DNA of 64,000 bases from Enterobacillus tribolii (GTDB lineage: Bacteria > Pseudomonadota > Gammaproteobacteria > Enterobacterales > Enterobacteriaceae): contig NZ_QRAP01000013.1 in NCBI RefSeq assembly GCF_003363015.1, forward strand, positions 1 to 64,000, written 5' to 3'. Below the pieces are notes generated by a model. It made no database searches and was not told where the DNA came from. It saw nothing but the letters and a program-made list of their open reading frames with translations. The number at the start of each line of letters is the position of its first letter. Positions within the stretch are counted from its first letter, which is position 1. A program made the translations under genes and the position numbers. Below are positions 40,860 through 51,215 of the stretch, in pieces.

Positions 40860-41300
40860 TCAATCGGCGGAATCAGAGAAAACAGACTGGATTTCTTCCA
40901 GGAAGAAGCCGCGGTAAAGCAGAAAACGCTGAACTTTTGCCCGTTCCTGCCACGCTCCCGGCAGTACCGGACCGAATCGTTTATGCGCCGTCTTTCGGGC
41001 CAGGTTCTCCCAGTCAACGGCGGACTCTTGCAGGGTATCTCTGATCGTTGTGCGGGATATCCCTTTCATCATCAGCTCTTGCTGAATCCGCTGTGCGCCA
41101 TAACCTTTTTGGCTGCGCAGAACCACATAACGCTCAGCAAACCGGCCGTCGTCCAGCCAGTGGTGTTCATAACAATAGGCGATGCATTGCTCAACGTCCT
41201 CTTCAGCCGCATTTTGCGCCGCGAGCTTGCGGCGTAACTCCACTTCGCTGTGATCACGCTGAGCGAGTAACCGCATTGCCCGATTCAGTACTTCACTCAC
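40860..41300 (-). CDS. recX: Regulatory protein RecX
   Basis: 146 aa all-helical protein that binds the RecA filament and inhibits its activities. Three tandem three-helix modules are visible (LAQRDHSEVELRRKL, DDGRFAERYV, GYGAQRIQQELMMKG). It starts with GTG behind AAGGGG. It is downstream of recA with the recA terminator between, so expression comes from readthrough, as in E. coli. Confidence 0.95.
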   Translation of the reverse strand: MSEVLNRAMRLLAQRDHSEVELRRKLAAQNAAEEDVEQCIAYCYEHHWLDDGRFAERYVVLRSQKGYGAQRIQQELMMKGISRTTIRDTLQESAVDWENLARKTAHKRFGPVLPGAWQERAKVQRFLLYRGFFLEEIQSVFSDSAD

Positions 41301-41365
41301 TGAATTTCCCCTTCACGACACCCAGAAGGCGCATACGCGGTTGATCTACACTTGAATTACCCACC

Positions 41366-41399
41366 AAAAAAAAGCTCCGGCGGTATTCACCCCGGAGCA
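41366..41399 (-). terminator. recA terminator
   Basis: Minus strand GCTCCGGGGTGAATACCGCCGGAGC followed by T8. It sits between recA and recX and should limit recX expression. Confidence 0.88.
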
Positions 41400-41418
41400 T
41401 AATTATAGCGCAGGCAGA

Positions 41419-42477
<1,059 letters not shown>

Positions 42478-42516
42478 CGATTACTCCAAGGCATAGCGAA
42501 TCAGAATTTAACGGTG

Positions 42517-42544
42517 ATTATACTGTATGACCATACAGTATCAA
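42517..42544 (-). promoter_or_regulatory. recA promoter with internal LexA box
   Basis: Minus strand TTGATA (42539-42544) and TATAAT (42517-42522) are separated by exactly the 16-bp SOS box CTGTATGGTCATACAG (42523-42538). LexA bound there must block polymerase. The layout is nearly identical to E. coli recA. Confidence 0.95.
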
Positions 42545-42551
42545 GTCCGTT

Positions 42552-43040
42552 TTAGAGAAATTTGTCAATTATCGTACGCAACGCGAACTCTGCGGCCCGG
42601 AAGCGGACTTCCCGGCGGCTTCCGGGAAAGCGTTGGCAGGAAGCGAAAATTCTGCCTTCTTTATCGGCAAAACCAAACCATACGGTGCCTACCGGCTTAT
42701 CGGGCGTTCCGCCGTCCGGCCCGGCAATTCCGCTGACCGCAACCGCAATATCCGCCCCCGCCGCGCCCAGCGCGCCCGAGGCCATTTCCTCGACCACCTG
42801 TTCGCTGACGGCGCCGTAGCGTTCCAGCACGCTCCGGCTCACCCGCAGCAGTTCGTGCTTCGCCTCATTGCTGTAGGTCACGAACCCCCGGTCGAAATAG
42901 GCGGAACTCCCGGCCACGTCCGTCACGGTTTTGGCAATCAGCCCTCCGGTGCAGGATTCCGCGCAGGTAAACCACGCGCCTTTCGCCTTCAGGCGTTCAC
43001 CCAGCGTAACACTCAATTGGTATAACTCGTCGTTATCCAT
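42552..43040 (-). CDS. pncC: Nicotinamide-nucleotide amidase PncC (CinA C-terminal family)
   Basis: Deamidates NMN to nicotinate mononucleotide in NAD recycling. The 162 aa CinA_C domain has CAESCTGGLIA with the nucleophilic Ser, GFVTYSNEAK and SGIAGPDGGTPDKPVGTVWF. The start at 43040 has GGGAGA 8 nt upstream. It lies upstream of recA as in E. coli; the recA promoter is in the gap. Confidence 0.95.
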   Translation of the reverse strand: MDNDELYQLSVTLGERLKAKGAWFTCAESCTGGLIAKTVTDVAGSSAYFDRGFVTYSNEAKHELLRVSRSVLERYGAVSEQVVEEMASGALGAAGADIAVAVSGIAGPDGGTPDKPVGTVWFGFADKEGRIFASCQRFPGSRREVRFRAAEFALRTIIDKFL

Positions 43041-43270
43041 CCGGTATCTCCCGTTTGTCATTCTGGTATTTCACGGCCGCACGAGCGGGACGTGAAATGT
43101 TAGCACTTCCCGTTTTCAGGGAACATGCGTTATCGGCGTTTTATCGCCTGTGCTTTGCAAACGCCGGGGACGATCGAGTAAATCAATGAAAAAAGCCTGG
43201 GCATTTCATTTAGTAAGGAATAAACGGTGGCGAAACGGGGAACGCCGGCGCGCTCCCCGTGGGAGGAAGA

Positions 43271-43777
43271 TTACAGCGCGCCCAGGTAGTCCATCTTACC
43301 AACGTCTACCCCGCGGTGACGCAGGATGTCATACGCCGTCGTCAGGTGAAAATAGAAGTTAGGAATGGCGAAATTCAGCAAATAGTCCTGCGCGTTAAAA
43401 GTCAGCTCACGATCTTTGGCTTTCAGGACGATGGTGCGCCCTTCGCTGTCGGCAAAGTCCTCCGCGCTGAATTCCCGCAGGCAGGCGATGGTCTTCTCAA
43501 TGCGCTGCTGCAGCTCGGCGAATGAGGTTTCCGTGTCCGGCATCGAAGGCACTTCACGCCCGCTCAGCCGGGCTGCCGCGCCTTTCGAAGTATCACTGAC
43601 GATTTGCACCTGGCGCAGCAGCGGAAACATATCCGGCGCCAGGCGGGCTTCCAGCAACGTGCCCTCGTCCAGTTGCTTGTCCCTGAGATAAGCCTCCCCC
43701 TTGTGCAGCAGCTCGGAAAGAATTCTCAGGCCACGAATAAACTGAGCCGGCGCATGCGCATAAATTGACAGTGACAT
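43271..43777 (-). CDS. DUF1993 family protein
   Basis: A 168 aa cytoplasmic protein, probably a four-helix DinB-like bundle. The C-terminal NFYFHLTTAYDILRHRGVDVGKMDYLG is the hallmark of DUF1993 and holds candidate metal-binding His residues. Function is unknown. The ATG at 43777 has GAGGAG upstream; earlier in-frame codons are discarded. About 200 bp separate it from pncC and about 100 bp from the MATE gene. Confidence 0.82.
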   Translation of the reverse strand: MSLSIYAHAPAQFIRGLRILSELLHKGEAYLRDKQLDEGTLLEARLAPDMFPLLRQVQIVSDTSKGAAARLSGREVPSMPDTETSFAELQQRIEKTIACLREFSAEDFADSEGRTIVLKAKDRELTFNAQDYLLNFAIPNFYFHLTTAYDILRHRGVDVGKMDYLGAL

Positions 43778-43879
43778 AATCTGCTCCTCAAAGAATCCGG
43801 TGAGATAAATCGGGTAAACGTTATCAATATTACGCCGCCGCCCGGTATCTGTCCCGGTATGGCGCAAAAAACCTCTGCG

Positions 43880-45208
43880 TTACGCGCCCTGCGGCGCACT
43901 CATGCGGCGTACCTGCCGGAACAACATCACGCCCACCAACAATGCCAGGCAAATATTGGAGATCGGCAGCGAAAGCCAGATACCGTTCAGCCCCAACAGC
44001 AAGGGCAAAACGCCGAGGAAGGGGAACAGAATCAGCATATTGCTCAACGTGATCAACGTTGCGTTGCGCGCCCGTCCCATGGCCTGGAAGAACGTGGCCG
44101 CCAGAATAATGAAACCGTCCAGAAACAGGACGAACAGATGCAGCCGGATGCCCTGAACCGTCACCGCCATCAACGCCTCATCACCCGCAGTAAAGATACC
44201 GGCAAACAGCCACGGCATCAGCATGAGCAGGACGACGAAGACCACGCCGAATCCGACGCCGCTCATCAGCCCGAGGCGCAGCACCTTACGCACGTTGCGC
44301 GGCTGGCGCGCGCCATGATAATAACTCACCAGCGGCTGCATTCCGCCGCATATCCCCTCGGCCAGCATATAGTAGAAGGCCAGCAGATATCCCGTGATGC
44401 CATAAGCCGCTACTTCCAGCGGGCCGCCGTATTTCATGAACAGCAGGTTGTGAAGAACCACCACCAGGCTGATGTAGAGATACATCAGCATGCTGGAAAC
44501 GCCGGTGCTCAACACCTCGCCGCACAAGCGCGGCTGCGGCGCCGCGTCCTGCGTCTGCGGGCGCAGCCGGTTACGGCGGCTGAAAACGTATGTCAGGCAA
44601 ATCAGCATCGACGCGCTCTCGCCAATTACCGTCGCCAGCGCGGCCCCTTTCAGCCCGCCATTCAGCACGATAATAAACAGATAGCCCAACGCTACGTTAA
44701 CGATACAACCGGTAATCATCGCCAGCGTCGCCAGGCGCGGCGCGCCGAGGTTACGTACCAGCAATGGCAACGCGATACTTGCCAGCACCAGCGGCCCCGC
44801 CATGCCCACCACCCGCAGGAAATCGACGCCCAGCTGCGCAATACGCCCTTCCGCGCCCTGCATGCGCATAAACGCCGGCGCCAGCCATACCACGACCGCG
44901 CCCAGCACCACGCCGAGCACGACGATCAGCAGTAACCCCTGAGCCAGCGCCTGCCGCGCGCGTTCATATTTCCGTGCGCCCTGCGCGATGGAACATACCG
45001 CACCGCATCCCATGCCGATCATCATGCCAACGGCAAACAGCATGCCGGACAACGGCCAGGCCATGTTGATCGCCGAAAGCCCTTCCGCCCCCATGCTGCG
45101 GCCGATAAACATACCGTCGATAATCTGATATAACCCGCTGACCACCAATGCCGCGACGGCTGGCAAGGTGTAACGCCAGAAATCACGGGTCACATTTTGG
45201 CTTAACAT
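43880..45208 (-). CDS. MATE family multidrug/cation efflux transporter
   Basis: A 442 aa inner membrane protein with 12 hydrophobic helices in two MatE repeats; the N-terminal YQIIDGMFIGRSMGAEGLSAIN is the family entry motif. The MepA/DinF-type branch looks closest. Such proteins expel cationic drugs using Na+ or H+. The ATG at 45208 follows AGGAG. It is 35 bp downstream of a MarR regulator in the same direction, which probably represses it. Confidence 0.88.
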   Translation of the reverse strand: MLSQNVTRDFWRYTLPAVAALVVSGLYQIIDGMFIGRSMGAEGLSAINMAWPLSGMLFAVGMMIGMGCGAVCSIAQGARKYERARQALAQGLLLIVVLGVVLGAVVVWLAPAFMRMQGAEGRIAQLGVDFLRVVGMAGPLVLASIALPLLVRNLGAPRLATLAMITGCIVNVALGYLFIIVLNGGLKGAALATVIGESASMLICLTYVFSRRNRLRPQTQDAAPQPRLCGEVLSTGVSSMLMYLYISLVVVLHNLLFMKYGGPLEVAAYGITGYLLAFYYMLAEGICGGMQPLVSYYHGARQPRNVRKVLRLGLMSGVGFGVVFVVLLMLMPWLFAGIFTAGDEALMAVTVQGIRLHLFVLFLDGFIILAATFFQAMGRARNATLITLSNMLILFPFLGVLPLLLGLNGIWLSLPISNICLALLVGVMLFRQVRRMSAPQGA

Positions 45209-45243
45209 CAAAACTCCTGAATGGATGGGTAAAACAAATAGAA

Positions 45244-45669
45244 TCAGTCCGTTTTCAGATTCACGCAGGCCTTTGCCAGCAAACGGGATAACTGCGCCAG
45301 TTCGGCGTCATCAAGTTCGGCGGAGAGCGTCCGCGCCATAGCGGCATAAATATCAAGTTCCTCTTTTTCCAGCGCCGCAGCCTTCTTCGTGGCCTGCAAA
45401 CGCACCGCTCTGCCGTCGTCCGGGCAGGGAACGCGGCGAATGTAGCCCCGCCTTTCCAGCTTGCTGACCATGGCGCTGGCCGAGGCTTTACTCACCTTCA
45501 TGCACGCCGCCAGCTCTGTCAGGCGCATCCCCTCCCGGCGGGAAATCAGGGCATACAGATAATCAAATTCACTGTTGGTCAGGTCCATACTGCCGCTGCG
45601 CCGGGCGCTTTCACGCCACAAATCCCACATATGCCATTGCAGCCACTTCAGGCTTTCGGTCAGTTCCAT
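45244..45669 (-). CDS. MarR family transcriptional regulator
   Basis: A 141 aa winged-helix dimer-forming regulator. Recognition region MRLTELAACMKVSKASASAMVSKLERRGYI and wing CPDDGRAVRLQATKKA are typical. ATG 45669 has GTGGAG upstream; a GTG four codons earlier is less likely. It precedes the MATE exporter and probably controls it and itself through the palindrome upstream. Confidence 0.9.
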   Translation of the reverse strand: MELTESLKWLQWHMWDLWRESARRSGSMDLTNSEFDYLYALISRREGMRLTELAACMKVSKASASAMVSKLERRGYIRRVPCPDDGRAVRLQATKKAAALEKEELDIYAAMARTLSAELDDAELAQLSRLLAKACVNLKTD

Positions 45670-45689
45670 CGCGGACTCCACACAATTTA

Positions 45690-45700
45690 GTTAGGCTAAC
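45690..45700. promoter_or_regulatory. Putative MarR operator
   Basis: The palindrome GTTAG-G-CTAAC lies 20 bp upstream of the regulator start, inside a wider TTAGTTAGGCTAA tract like SlyA/MarR sites. Binding is inferred. Confidence 0.45.
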
Positions 45701-45772
45701 ATACTATTTTTTGACATCTCAAGGAAGACGCAAAAAAACCACCGGCCCGTTTAAATGAGGTTCAGTTTCAGG

Positions 45773-46567
45773 TCAGGCCCGATCGCCGAAAGCTTGCCCG
45801 AAATCGGCATTTAACCGGCGATAAGCCTGTTCGACGGCGTCGGGAATATCGACATGAGCGATAAATCCCGCGCCGCGCGGGCCGTAACCACCGGGCGCGT
45901 CGCGCAGGCGCGGGATTTCGCCCAGCAACAGGGAGATGAAGCGCGGCCAGGACCACAGTCCGTGTAACGCAGGATCGGCCCATCCGTTCCCGCCGTCATC
46001 AATCCGGGGAACAAACGTCGGCCAGTTGGTAAAGCGTACGGCGGGGAAATCGCGCCAGACCTGGCGGAAGCTGGCATCGCTGCGGCGCTGCATCAGCGGG
46101 TCCTGCACCAGCAGAATGTGATGCGCAGTGAGCGCCTGCCCGCGCAACACACGGGCGGCCTGGATGGCGTTATCGCCACAGTTGGTGGAAACGTTCTCAA
46201 TCAGAATACGCTGCGGCGCAATCCGCCAGAAGTTCACGGCAATATCGCGCAGAATGTCGGCCTCGGGCCGCCCCTGCACCGCAATACAGTGATATTGCGG
46301 GTGCGCCGCCACGGCCTGGTACAACAGCGGCGTCGAATGCCCGATTCCCCCGGCGATCAACAAGCGGCACGTCAGCCCGTTTTCCATCGCCAGAAAAAGC
46401 CGTTCCGCGGTTTCCAGCACCGCGTTCCCCAGCAATATCGCCAGCCCGGGCGCGTCTTCATGCCACTGCGACGCCAGCCGTTCCGGCCGGCTTCCCCCTG
46501 TTTGATCGCAGGCAAGGAACGCCGCCAGTGCGTTGATATCGGAAATCTGCCGGGGTGAAAAATTCAT
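45773..46567 (-). CDS. ydcF: YdcF family protein (DUF218)
   Basis: A 264 aa cytoplasmic protein of the DUF218 family, close in blocks to E. coli YdcF, which binds S-adenosylmethionine in vitro. Visible blocks are ILLGNAVLET, LIAGGIGHSTPLLY, ENVSTNCGDNA, LVQDPLMQRR and RLRDAPGGYGPRG. Physiological role is unknown. ATG 46567 is used; no strong ribosome site is seen. Confidence 0.85.
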   Translation of the reverse strand: MNFSPRQISDINALAAFLACDQTGGSRPERLASQWHEDAPGLAILLGNAVLETAERLFLAMENGLTCRLLIAGGIGHSTPLLYQAVAAHPQYHCIAVQGRPEADILRDIAVNFWRIAPQRILIENVSTNCGDNAIQAARVLRGQALTAHHILLVQDPLMQRRSDASFRQVWRDFPAVRFTNWPTFVPRIDDGGNGWADPALHGLWSWPRFISLLLGEIPRLRDAPGGYGPRGAGFIAHVDIPDAVEQAYRRLNADFGQAFGDRA

Positions 46568-46659
46568 CAATTGACCGCCGCTATAGTCCGGAAAAACCTT
46601 CCGGCACTATAGCGAACGGGAAGCGGAATGTCTGTGCCGATTGGGTAACCGGGGCACAA

Positions 46660-47277
46660 TCAGGCCGCCATGCTCAGGGAGGAAACGTCCTCCATCAGTT
46701 GGCCGGCGCGCCGCATAACGTCAATCATCAGCACGCGCTGATCGTAAGACAGGCGCTGATAGCTGTTGCCGATCGGAATACCGCTGACCAGTTCAGAAGC
46801 CGCGAAATGCTCGATATCCAGCACCCACTCGCCCCGATCCGCCTTCACCGTCAGAGCGCGAAATTGTAAGCGCGCCAACAACGCCATAAGCTGAGCGTCG
46901 CTGCACAGCACCGCCTGCACATGGCGGGTCGCGTCATTATCGATTTTGGCGCGGCAGCGCGTTTCCTGGCGGCCCAGCAGGTCTCCGTTTTTGAAGCGCA
47001 GGGAAACCGGCTGGCGCAGTGAAGTATATCCGCGCAGGCGGAAATGGCAGTTAACGCTGAATGACCGAAACTGGCGGTTTACCCGCTCCTGAACCTCAAT
47101 TGTCAGTCCGTGCGGGCAATGAACATGCAACAGGCGATCGGAAAGCCGCTTGCACTCATAAGGCTGTAAATTTTGCTCAACCTGGCTCAACGTCATTCCC
47201 GGACGATATCCCAGCGGTTCCATCCCCCCGCTCAGCCAGCGCCATACATTATTTAAAAACTGAACATCACTGTTCAT
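46660..47277 (-). CDS. Conserved-looking protein of unknown function
   Basis: A 205 aa soluble protein with no signal peptide or membrane segment. It is Arg-rich in the middle (FSVNCHFRLRGYTSLRQPVSLRF), with a C-terminal helical part. The ATG follows a clear CAGGAG site, supporting real translation. I do not firmly recognise the family (DUF3156-type proteins came to mind, unverified). It stands alone behind a 337-bp AT-rich spacer. Confidence 0.6.
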   Translation of the reverse strand: MNSDVQFLNNVWRWLSGGMEPLGYRPGMTLSQVEQNLQPYECKRLSDRLLHVHCPHGLTIEVQERVNRQFRSFSVNCHFRLRGYTSLRQPVSLRFKNGDLLGRQETRCRAKIDNDATRHVQAVLCSDAQLMALLARLQFRALTVKADRGEWVLDIEHFAASELVSGIPIGNSYQRLSYDQRVLMIDVMRRAGQLMEDVSSLSMAA

Positions 47278-47614
47278 GATATTTCTCCTGCTGTCAGATA
47301 TTTTCGGAATACCAGCCCGCCGCCTCCTTTTTATAAATATTGATGTTTAATTATTTTTCACCAATGAATAACGAACATGCAGCAAAACCTAGCATATTTA
47401 AATGAAATTAATTCGTATTGCAGCATATTTCCACGGACTGGTTATTCATAAATGACAGTTTGATGGCACAAATACAACAGGGATAATCATCTTTAATAGT
47501 GCGCTTTTCCCCAGAAGTAATAGTAATGATCCACGAAAGACGGGAAAGAAACACTTCCCCGCCCTATTACTATGATTTATTTAAATTAAACTTGGAGTAA
47601 GAAACAGCAACCGG
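47278..47614. other. AT-rich spacer between unknown gene and response regulator
   Basis: 337 bp with no gene seen. It presumably holds the promoter of the unknown gene and the 3' end of the regulator transcript, but no clear -35/-10 pair or T-run hairpin was found. Confidence 0.5.
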
Positions 47615-48301
47615 CTATTCCGTCTGATAACGGTATCCCGCCCCATGGACGGTACGAATTAATTGCGGATTATTGGCGTCGCGCTCAATCGTTTTACGCA
47701 GTTTAGAAATATGTTGATCCAACGTACGGCTGTTCGGAACATAATCATAACCCCACGCTGCATCAAACAGCATATCGCGGGTCACCACCTTGTTACGGTG
47801 CTGATACAAGCACTCCAGAATTTTAATCTCGCGCAATGACAGCTCCAGCCGCTGTTCCTGACGCTGAGCGCACAGTTCATTGGGATAGATCGTCAGATCG
47901 CCGAAGGCAAAGGCGGCATCCGGCTGCGCCGCCGCGCTGCGCAGGCAGCGGCGGGCGATGGTTTTGATGCGCGCCCGGATTTCATGCATACCGAACGGCT
48001 TGCTGATGTAATCATCCGCCCCCAGTTCCAGCCCGACAACCCGGTCGATCTCCTCATCTTTGGCCGATAAAAATACGATGGGGATCTGCTCGTCATGCCG
48101 GCGGATTTCGCGGCACACCGAATAACCGTCCAGTTCCGGCATCATAATGTCCAGAATGATAAAGTCCGGCTTTTCATGCTGGTAGCGCTCCAGCGCCACC
48201 CGGCCGTTTTCAGCGGCAATCAGCGTATAGCCTTCACGCGACAGCGCTTCCACCAGCCCTTCGCGGATATGATTATCATCCTCAACGATCAGTATTTTCA
48301 T
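47615..48301 (-). CDS. OmpR-family response regulator
   Basis: A 228 aa regulator. The receiver domain has acid pocket EDD (7-9), phosphoacceptor Asp51 (FIILDIMMPELDGY) and switch Lys in YISKPFG. The C-terminal winged helix (about 130-228) has LSLREIKILECLYQHRNKVVTR and the RTVHGAGYRYQTE end. It overlaps the kinase gene by 20 bp, so the pair is co-translated and cognate. Targets are unknown; the vWA gene at the head of the operon is one candidate. Confidence 0.93.
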   Translation of the reverse strand: MKILIVEDDNHIREGLVEALSREGYTLIAAENGRVALERYQHEKPDFIILDIMMPELDGYSVCREIRRHDEQIPIVFLSAKDEEIDRVVGLELGADDYISKPFGMHEIRARIKTIARRCLRSAAAQPDAAFAFGDLTIYPNELCAQRQEQRLELSLREIKILECLYQHRNKVVTRDMLFDAAWGYDYVPNSRTLDQHISKLRKTIERDANNPQLIRTVHGAGYRYQTE

Positions 48302-49820
48302 CCTGTCCTCCCTGATGTTCCTCCGCCCGGCGCGGCAGGCTGAGCGTAAAACGCATGCCGGGGTTTTCGCGCGTTACCGTGATTTCACCGTGCAGACTGT
48401 GCGCCAGTTGGCGGGCGATGGTCAGCCCGATACCCGTGCCCGCCACGCCTTCGGTAATCGCTGATTTCACGCGGTAGAAGGGCCTGAAAATCAGCTTCAG
48501 CTCTTTTTCCGCCATGCCGGCGCCATAATCACGGACGTGAATGTCCACGCACGACGAGCGCTCTTCCACCGTCACCTCAACCCGTTTCCCCTGCGCGGCA
48601 TATTTTTCGGCGTTATTGAGAAAGTTGCTGATGATCTGGGTTAAACGATCCAGATCCGTATACAAGGTCACGCCCTGACCGCTGTGAACCTCAATCGTCA
48701 TACCGCGCGCGTTAAGTGAGGGGGTAAAGATATGCGCGATCTGTGTCATCAGGGCGCTTACGTCCACCGTTTGCCAATGCAACTTCGGCGCGCGGGTAAA
48801 GGTCAGAATATTTTGAATCAGCCGCGACAAGCGCTGCCCTTCGCTGGTAATCACATCCACATAGCGCCGTTCTGACGCCTGATCGTCATCCAGCGCTTCG
48901 CGCAGCAGCTCGGCATAAAGCGTGATATTGGTGAGCGGCGTTTTCAGCTCATGAGAAACCTGGCTGACGAAGTTAACCTGCTGACGCGCCAACTGCGCGG
49001 AACGGGTATATTCCCGGTAAATGCGCCAGATGATTAAGGCCACCGCCGCCAGCAACACCGCAATCAACAACCCGCCCCACAGGTAGATATCGAGCGCGCT
49101 GATGCGTTTGCCGTACACGGAAAACTGCCAGGTCGAAAGCGGGTAAGGAAGCGGTTTCGCATCCAGCAGGGTCAGCGCGGAAAGATCGGCCTCCTGATTC
49201 TGATACAGCAAGCGCCCGTTTTCCGTCAGAACCACCGTGTCACCGGTCACGCCGATCGCATCATGCAGGCCGTTGGGAATTTCCATCATCAGATTGATGT
49301 AAGACACCCGGAAGCCGATGATCACGTCCCCCTGATAGCGCCAGTAAAGTAACAGCGGGTCCTGCGTTTCATGGGTCACGAACCAGCCGACGCGCGGCGT
49401 TGCCCGTTCGTCCTGAATATTGTGGCTGTAAAGCAGGCTGGGGTCGTGCGCCAGCGGGGTAATCAGGCGCACCCAGGCTTGTTCGTCCTGATTCAGCGGC
49501 TGATTCTCATCGGGGTAAAGGAGACGGTTCTTACGCAGGACGAAAACGTTATCGATATCGCCGTCCTTGCTGACCAGCTCGCGCAGCGCGGCGGCGTCGT
49601 TCACCTGCACGTATTCGCTGATGGCGTCCAGGCGCGTGGCCTTCTGCCGTAACGCCCCGGCGATATAAGCTTCCGCCTGTGATGTACGCGACTGCGCCAG
49701 GGTTTGCGCCTGATAATGGCGCAGCAAAACTTCATGCTCCAGGGTGCGGAAGCCCAGATAGGCCATCAGGGCCAGAATAGCCAGCGTGATAACGATAAAA
49801 ATGGTCTGACTTCTGGGCAT
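48282..49820 (-). CDS. Sensor histidine kinase of vWA operon
   Basis: A 512 aa inner membrane kinase with TM1 (about 6-27), a periplasmic sensor of about 215 residues, TM2 (about 247-267) and no clear HAMP. The DHp helix follows directly with H290 in VSHELKTPLTNIT. The ATPase domain has N box NFLNNAEKYA, G1 DYGAGMA and G2 GTGIGLTIARQL. The sensor resembles double-Cache-like folds in length only. It lies 60 bp downstream of the vWA gene and overlaps the regulator gene. Confidence 0.93.
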   Translation of the reverse strand: MPRSQTIFIVITLAILALMAYLGFRTLEHEVLLRHYQAQTLAQSRTSQAEAYIAGALRQKATRLDAISEYVQVNDAAALRELVSKDGDIDNVFVLRKNRLLYPDENQPLNQDEQAWVRLITPLAHDPSLLYSHNIQDERATPRVGWFVTHETQDPLLLYWRYQGDVIIGFRVSYINLMMEIPNGLHDAIGVTGDTVVLTENGRLLYQNQEADLSALTLLDAKPLPYPLSTWQFSVYGKRISALDIYLWGGLLIAVLLAAVALIIWRIYREYTRSAQLARQQVNFVSQVSHELKTPLTNITLYAELLREALDDDQASERRYVDVITSEGQRLSRLIQNILTFTRAPKLHWQTVDVSALMTQIAHIFTPSLNARGMTIEVHSGQGVTLYTDLDRLTQIISNFLNNAEKYAAQGKRVEVTVEERSSCVDIHVRDYGAGMAEKELKLIFRPFYRVKSAITEGVAGTGIGLTIARQLAHSLHGEITVTRENPGMRFTLSLPRRAEEHQGGQDENTDR

Positions 49821-49880
49821 CCTCTCCTCCGGACCGCCGGCGAATCACCGGCGGCCATCTTTCAACATTCAGGCAGCGCG

Positions 49881-51215
49881 TTACTTCTTGTTGCTCTGCG
49901 ATTTGATGTCGAAGCTTTTCTCTTTCACCGACTTACGTACTGCTTCTCTGCTGTCGGTATCCATTTTTTCCACCAGCACCTTGCTCGCTTCCGCGTTTTG
50001 CTGAGCCTTCATTCTCGCCTCCGGCTTGCTCACCGGCAAGGACTCCAGCGCTACGGCGTTCTGGTTCAGCACTTCTTTGGCTTCCGCCATTTTTCCTTCA
50101 TCCATCAGTTTGATGGCGCGCTCATTCTCTACCGCCGCCTTCTGAATGGCGGAATCGACTACCACGTCTTCCACCAGCGCCTGCTTCACCGTCTCGGCGG
50201 ACCTGGTGTAACGGACCGCGACCTGCTCGTTATACGTGTCTTTTTTGTTGGTGCTCAGGTTATTGTAATTAACGCTCACGTCGGCCAGCGGTTTGTTCTG
50301 GTCATTACTGCCCTTGGGCGGAATCACTTCCAGCAGAACATATTTCTCCTGGTTGGCATACAGCTGATTGAGCTTAACCGTCACCGTATTGCCGCGGATC
50401 TCGCCGTCACGCCCCAGCAGACGCACCGGCGTTACCTGATCTGCCGTTTTGATGACCACTTCCACGTCCTGCGCCACCACCGACATCACATCGTCAAACT
50501 CGCGGGCAAACGCCTTTTCCAGATCGCTGCTCGCCTGCACGAAAGTGTGGTTACCGTCGCTGTACTGCGCGATCGCCGTCATCAGGTCTTCATTGTATCC
50601 TTCGCCGATCCCCATCGTGGTGATGGCGACACCCTTTTTAGCCGCGATACGCGCCAGCCCGGCCAGCTCGCTGACCGACGTCGGCCCGGTGTTCGCCTGG
50701 CCGTCCGAAAGCAGAATGATGCGGTTAACCTGCTCTTTGTCCAGATGTTTGCCTACCTGATCCAGCCCTTTGCTGACCCCGGCGAACAGCGCCGTCATGC
50801 CGCGCGGCTGAACGGTTTCAATCTTCTTGATGAGCTGCGCCTTATTTTTCACCTTTGTCGCCGGGACAATCACTTCCACCACGCTGTCATAAGTGACCAC
50901 CGACAGCGTGTCGTCCTCATTCAGCATGTTCACCGCCATCACTGCGGCTTCGCGGGCCTTTTTGATGCGTTCGCCGCTCATTGAGGTGGAGCGGTCAATC
51001 ACCAGCGCCAGGTTGATCGGGCTGCGTTTTTCAACCGCGCGCGGGTATCCCACCAGAGAGATTTTTAAATAGTTTTTATCCTGGGTGTTTTCCAGAATCA
51101 CCGGCGAAGCCAGTTCAGAACGGATAGTTACTTTGGAAGCCGCCGCGGCCTGTGTACCCGTACCCCAGGGCAGGACGCACAGCGCCAGCAGGGGGAAAAA
51201 TCGTTTCAGATTCAT
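49881..51215 (-). CDS. Secreted von Willebrand factor A domain protein
   Basis: A 444 aa protein with a signal peptide (cleavage about after residue 25, QAAAA). The vWA domain (about 68-240) has a complete MIDAS: D74-x-S76-x-S78, Thr in GMTALFAG and LLSDGQANTG. A beta-rich region follows, then an Ala/Glu/Lys-rich helical C-terminus (about 360-444). No sortase or lipid anchor is seen, so it is probably periplasmic. ATG 51215 has AAGGAG upstream. It heads an operon with kinase and regulator, suggesting a sensing or envelope role. Confidence 0.85.
   Translation of the reverse strand: MNLKRFFPLLALCVLPWGTGTQAAAASKVTIRSELASPVILENTQDKNYLKISLVGYPRAVEKRSPINLALVIDRSTSMSGERIKKAREAAVMAVNMLNEDDTLSVVTYDSVVEVIVPATKVKNKAQLIKKIETVQPRGMTALFAGVSKGLDQVGKHLDKEQVNRIILLSDGQANTGPTSVSELAGLARIAAKKGVAITTMGIGEGYNEDLMTAIAQYSDGNHTFVQASSDLEKAFAREFDDVMSVVAQDVEVVIKTADQVTPVRLLGRDGEIRGNTVTVKLNQLYANQEKYVLLEVIPPKGSNDQNKPLADVSVNYNNLSTNKKDTYNEQVAVRYTRSAETVKQALVEDVVVDSAIQKAAVENERAIKLMDEGKMAEAKEVLNQNAVALESLPVSKPEARMKAQQNAEASKVLVEKMDTDSREAVRKSVKEKSFDIKSQSNKK

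Noticed and set aside
49704-50984. 426-codon frame antisense to the vWA and kinase genes
   Set aside because: It crosses two real genes on the other strand and is His/Arg-rich as antisense frames are.
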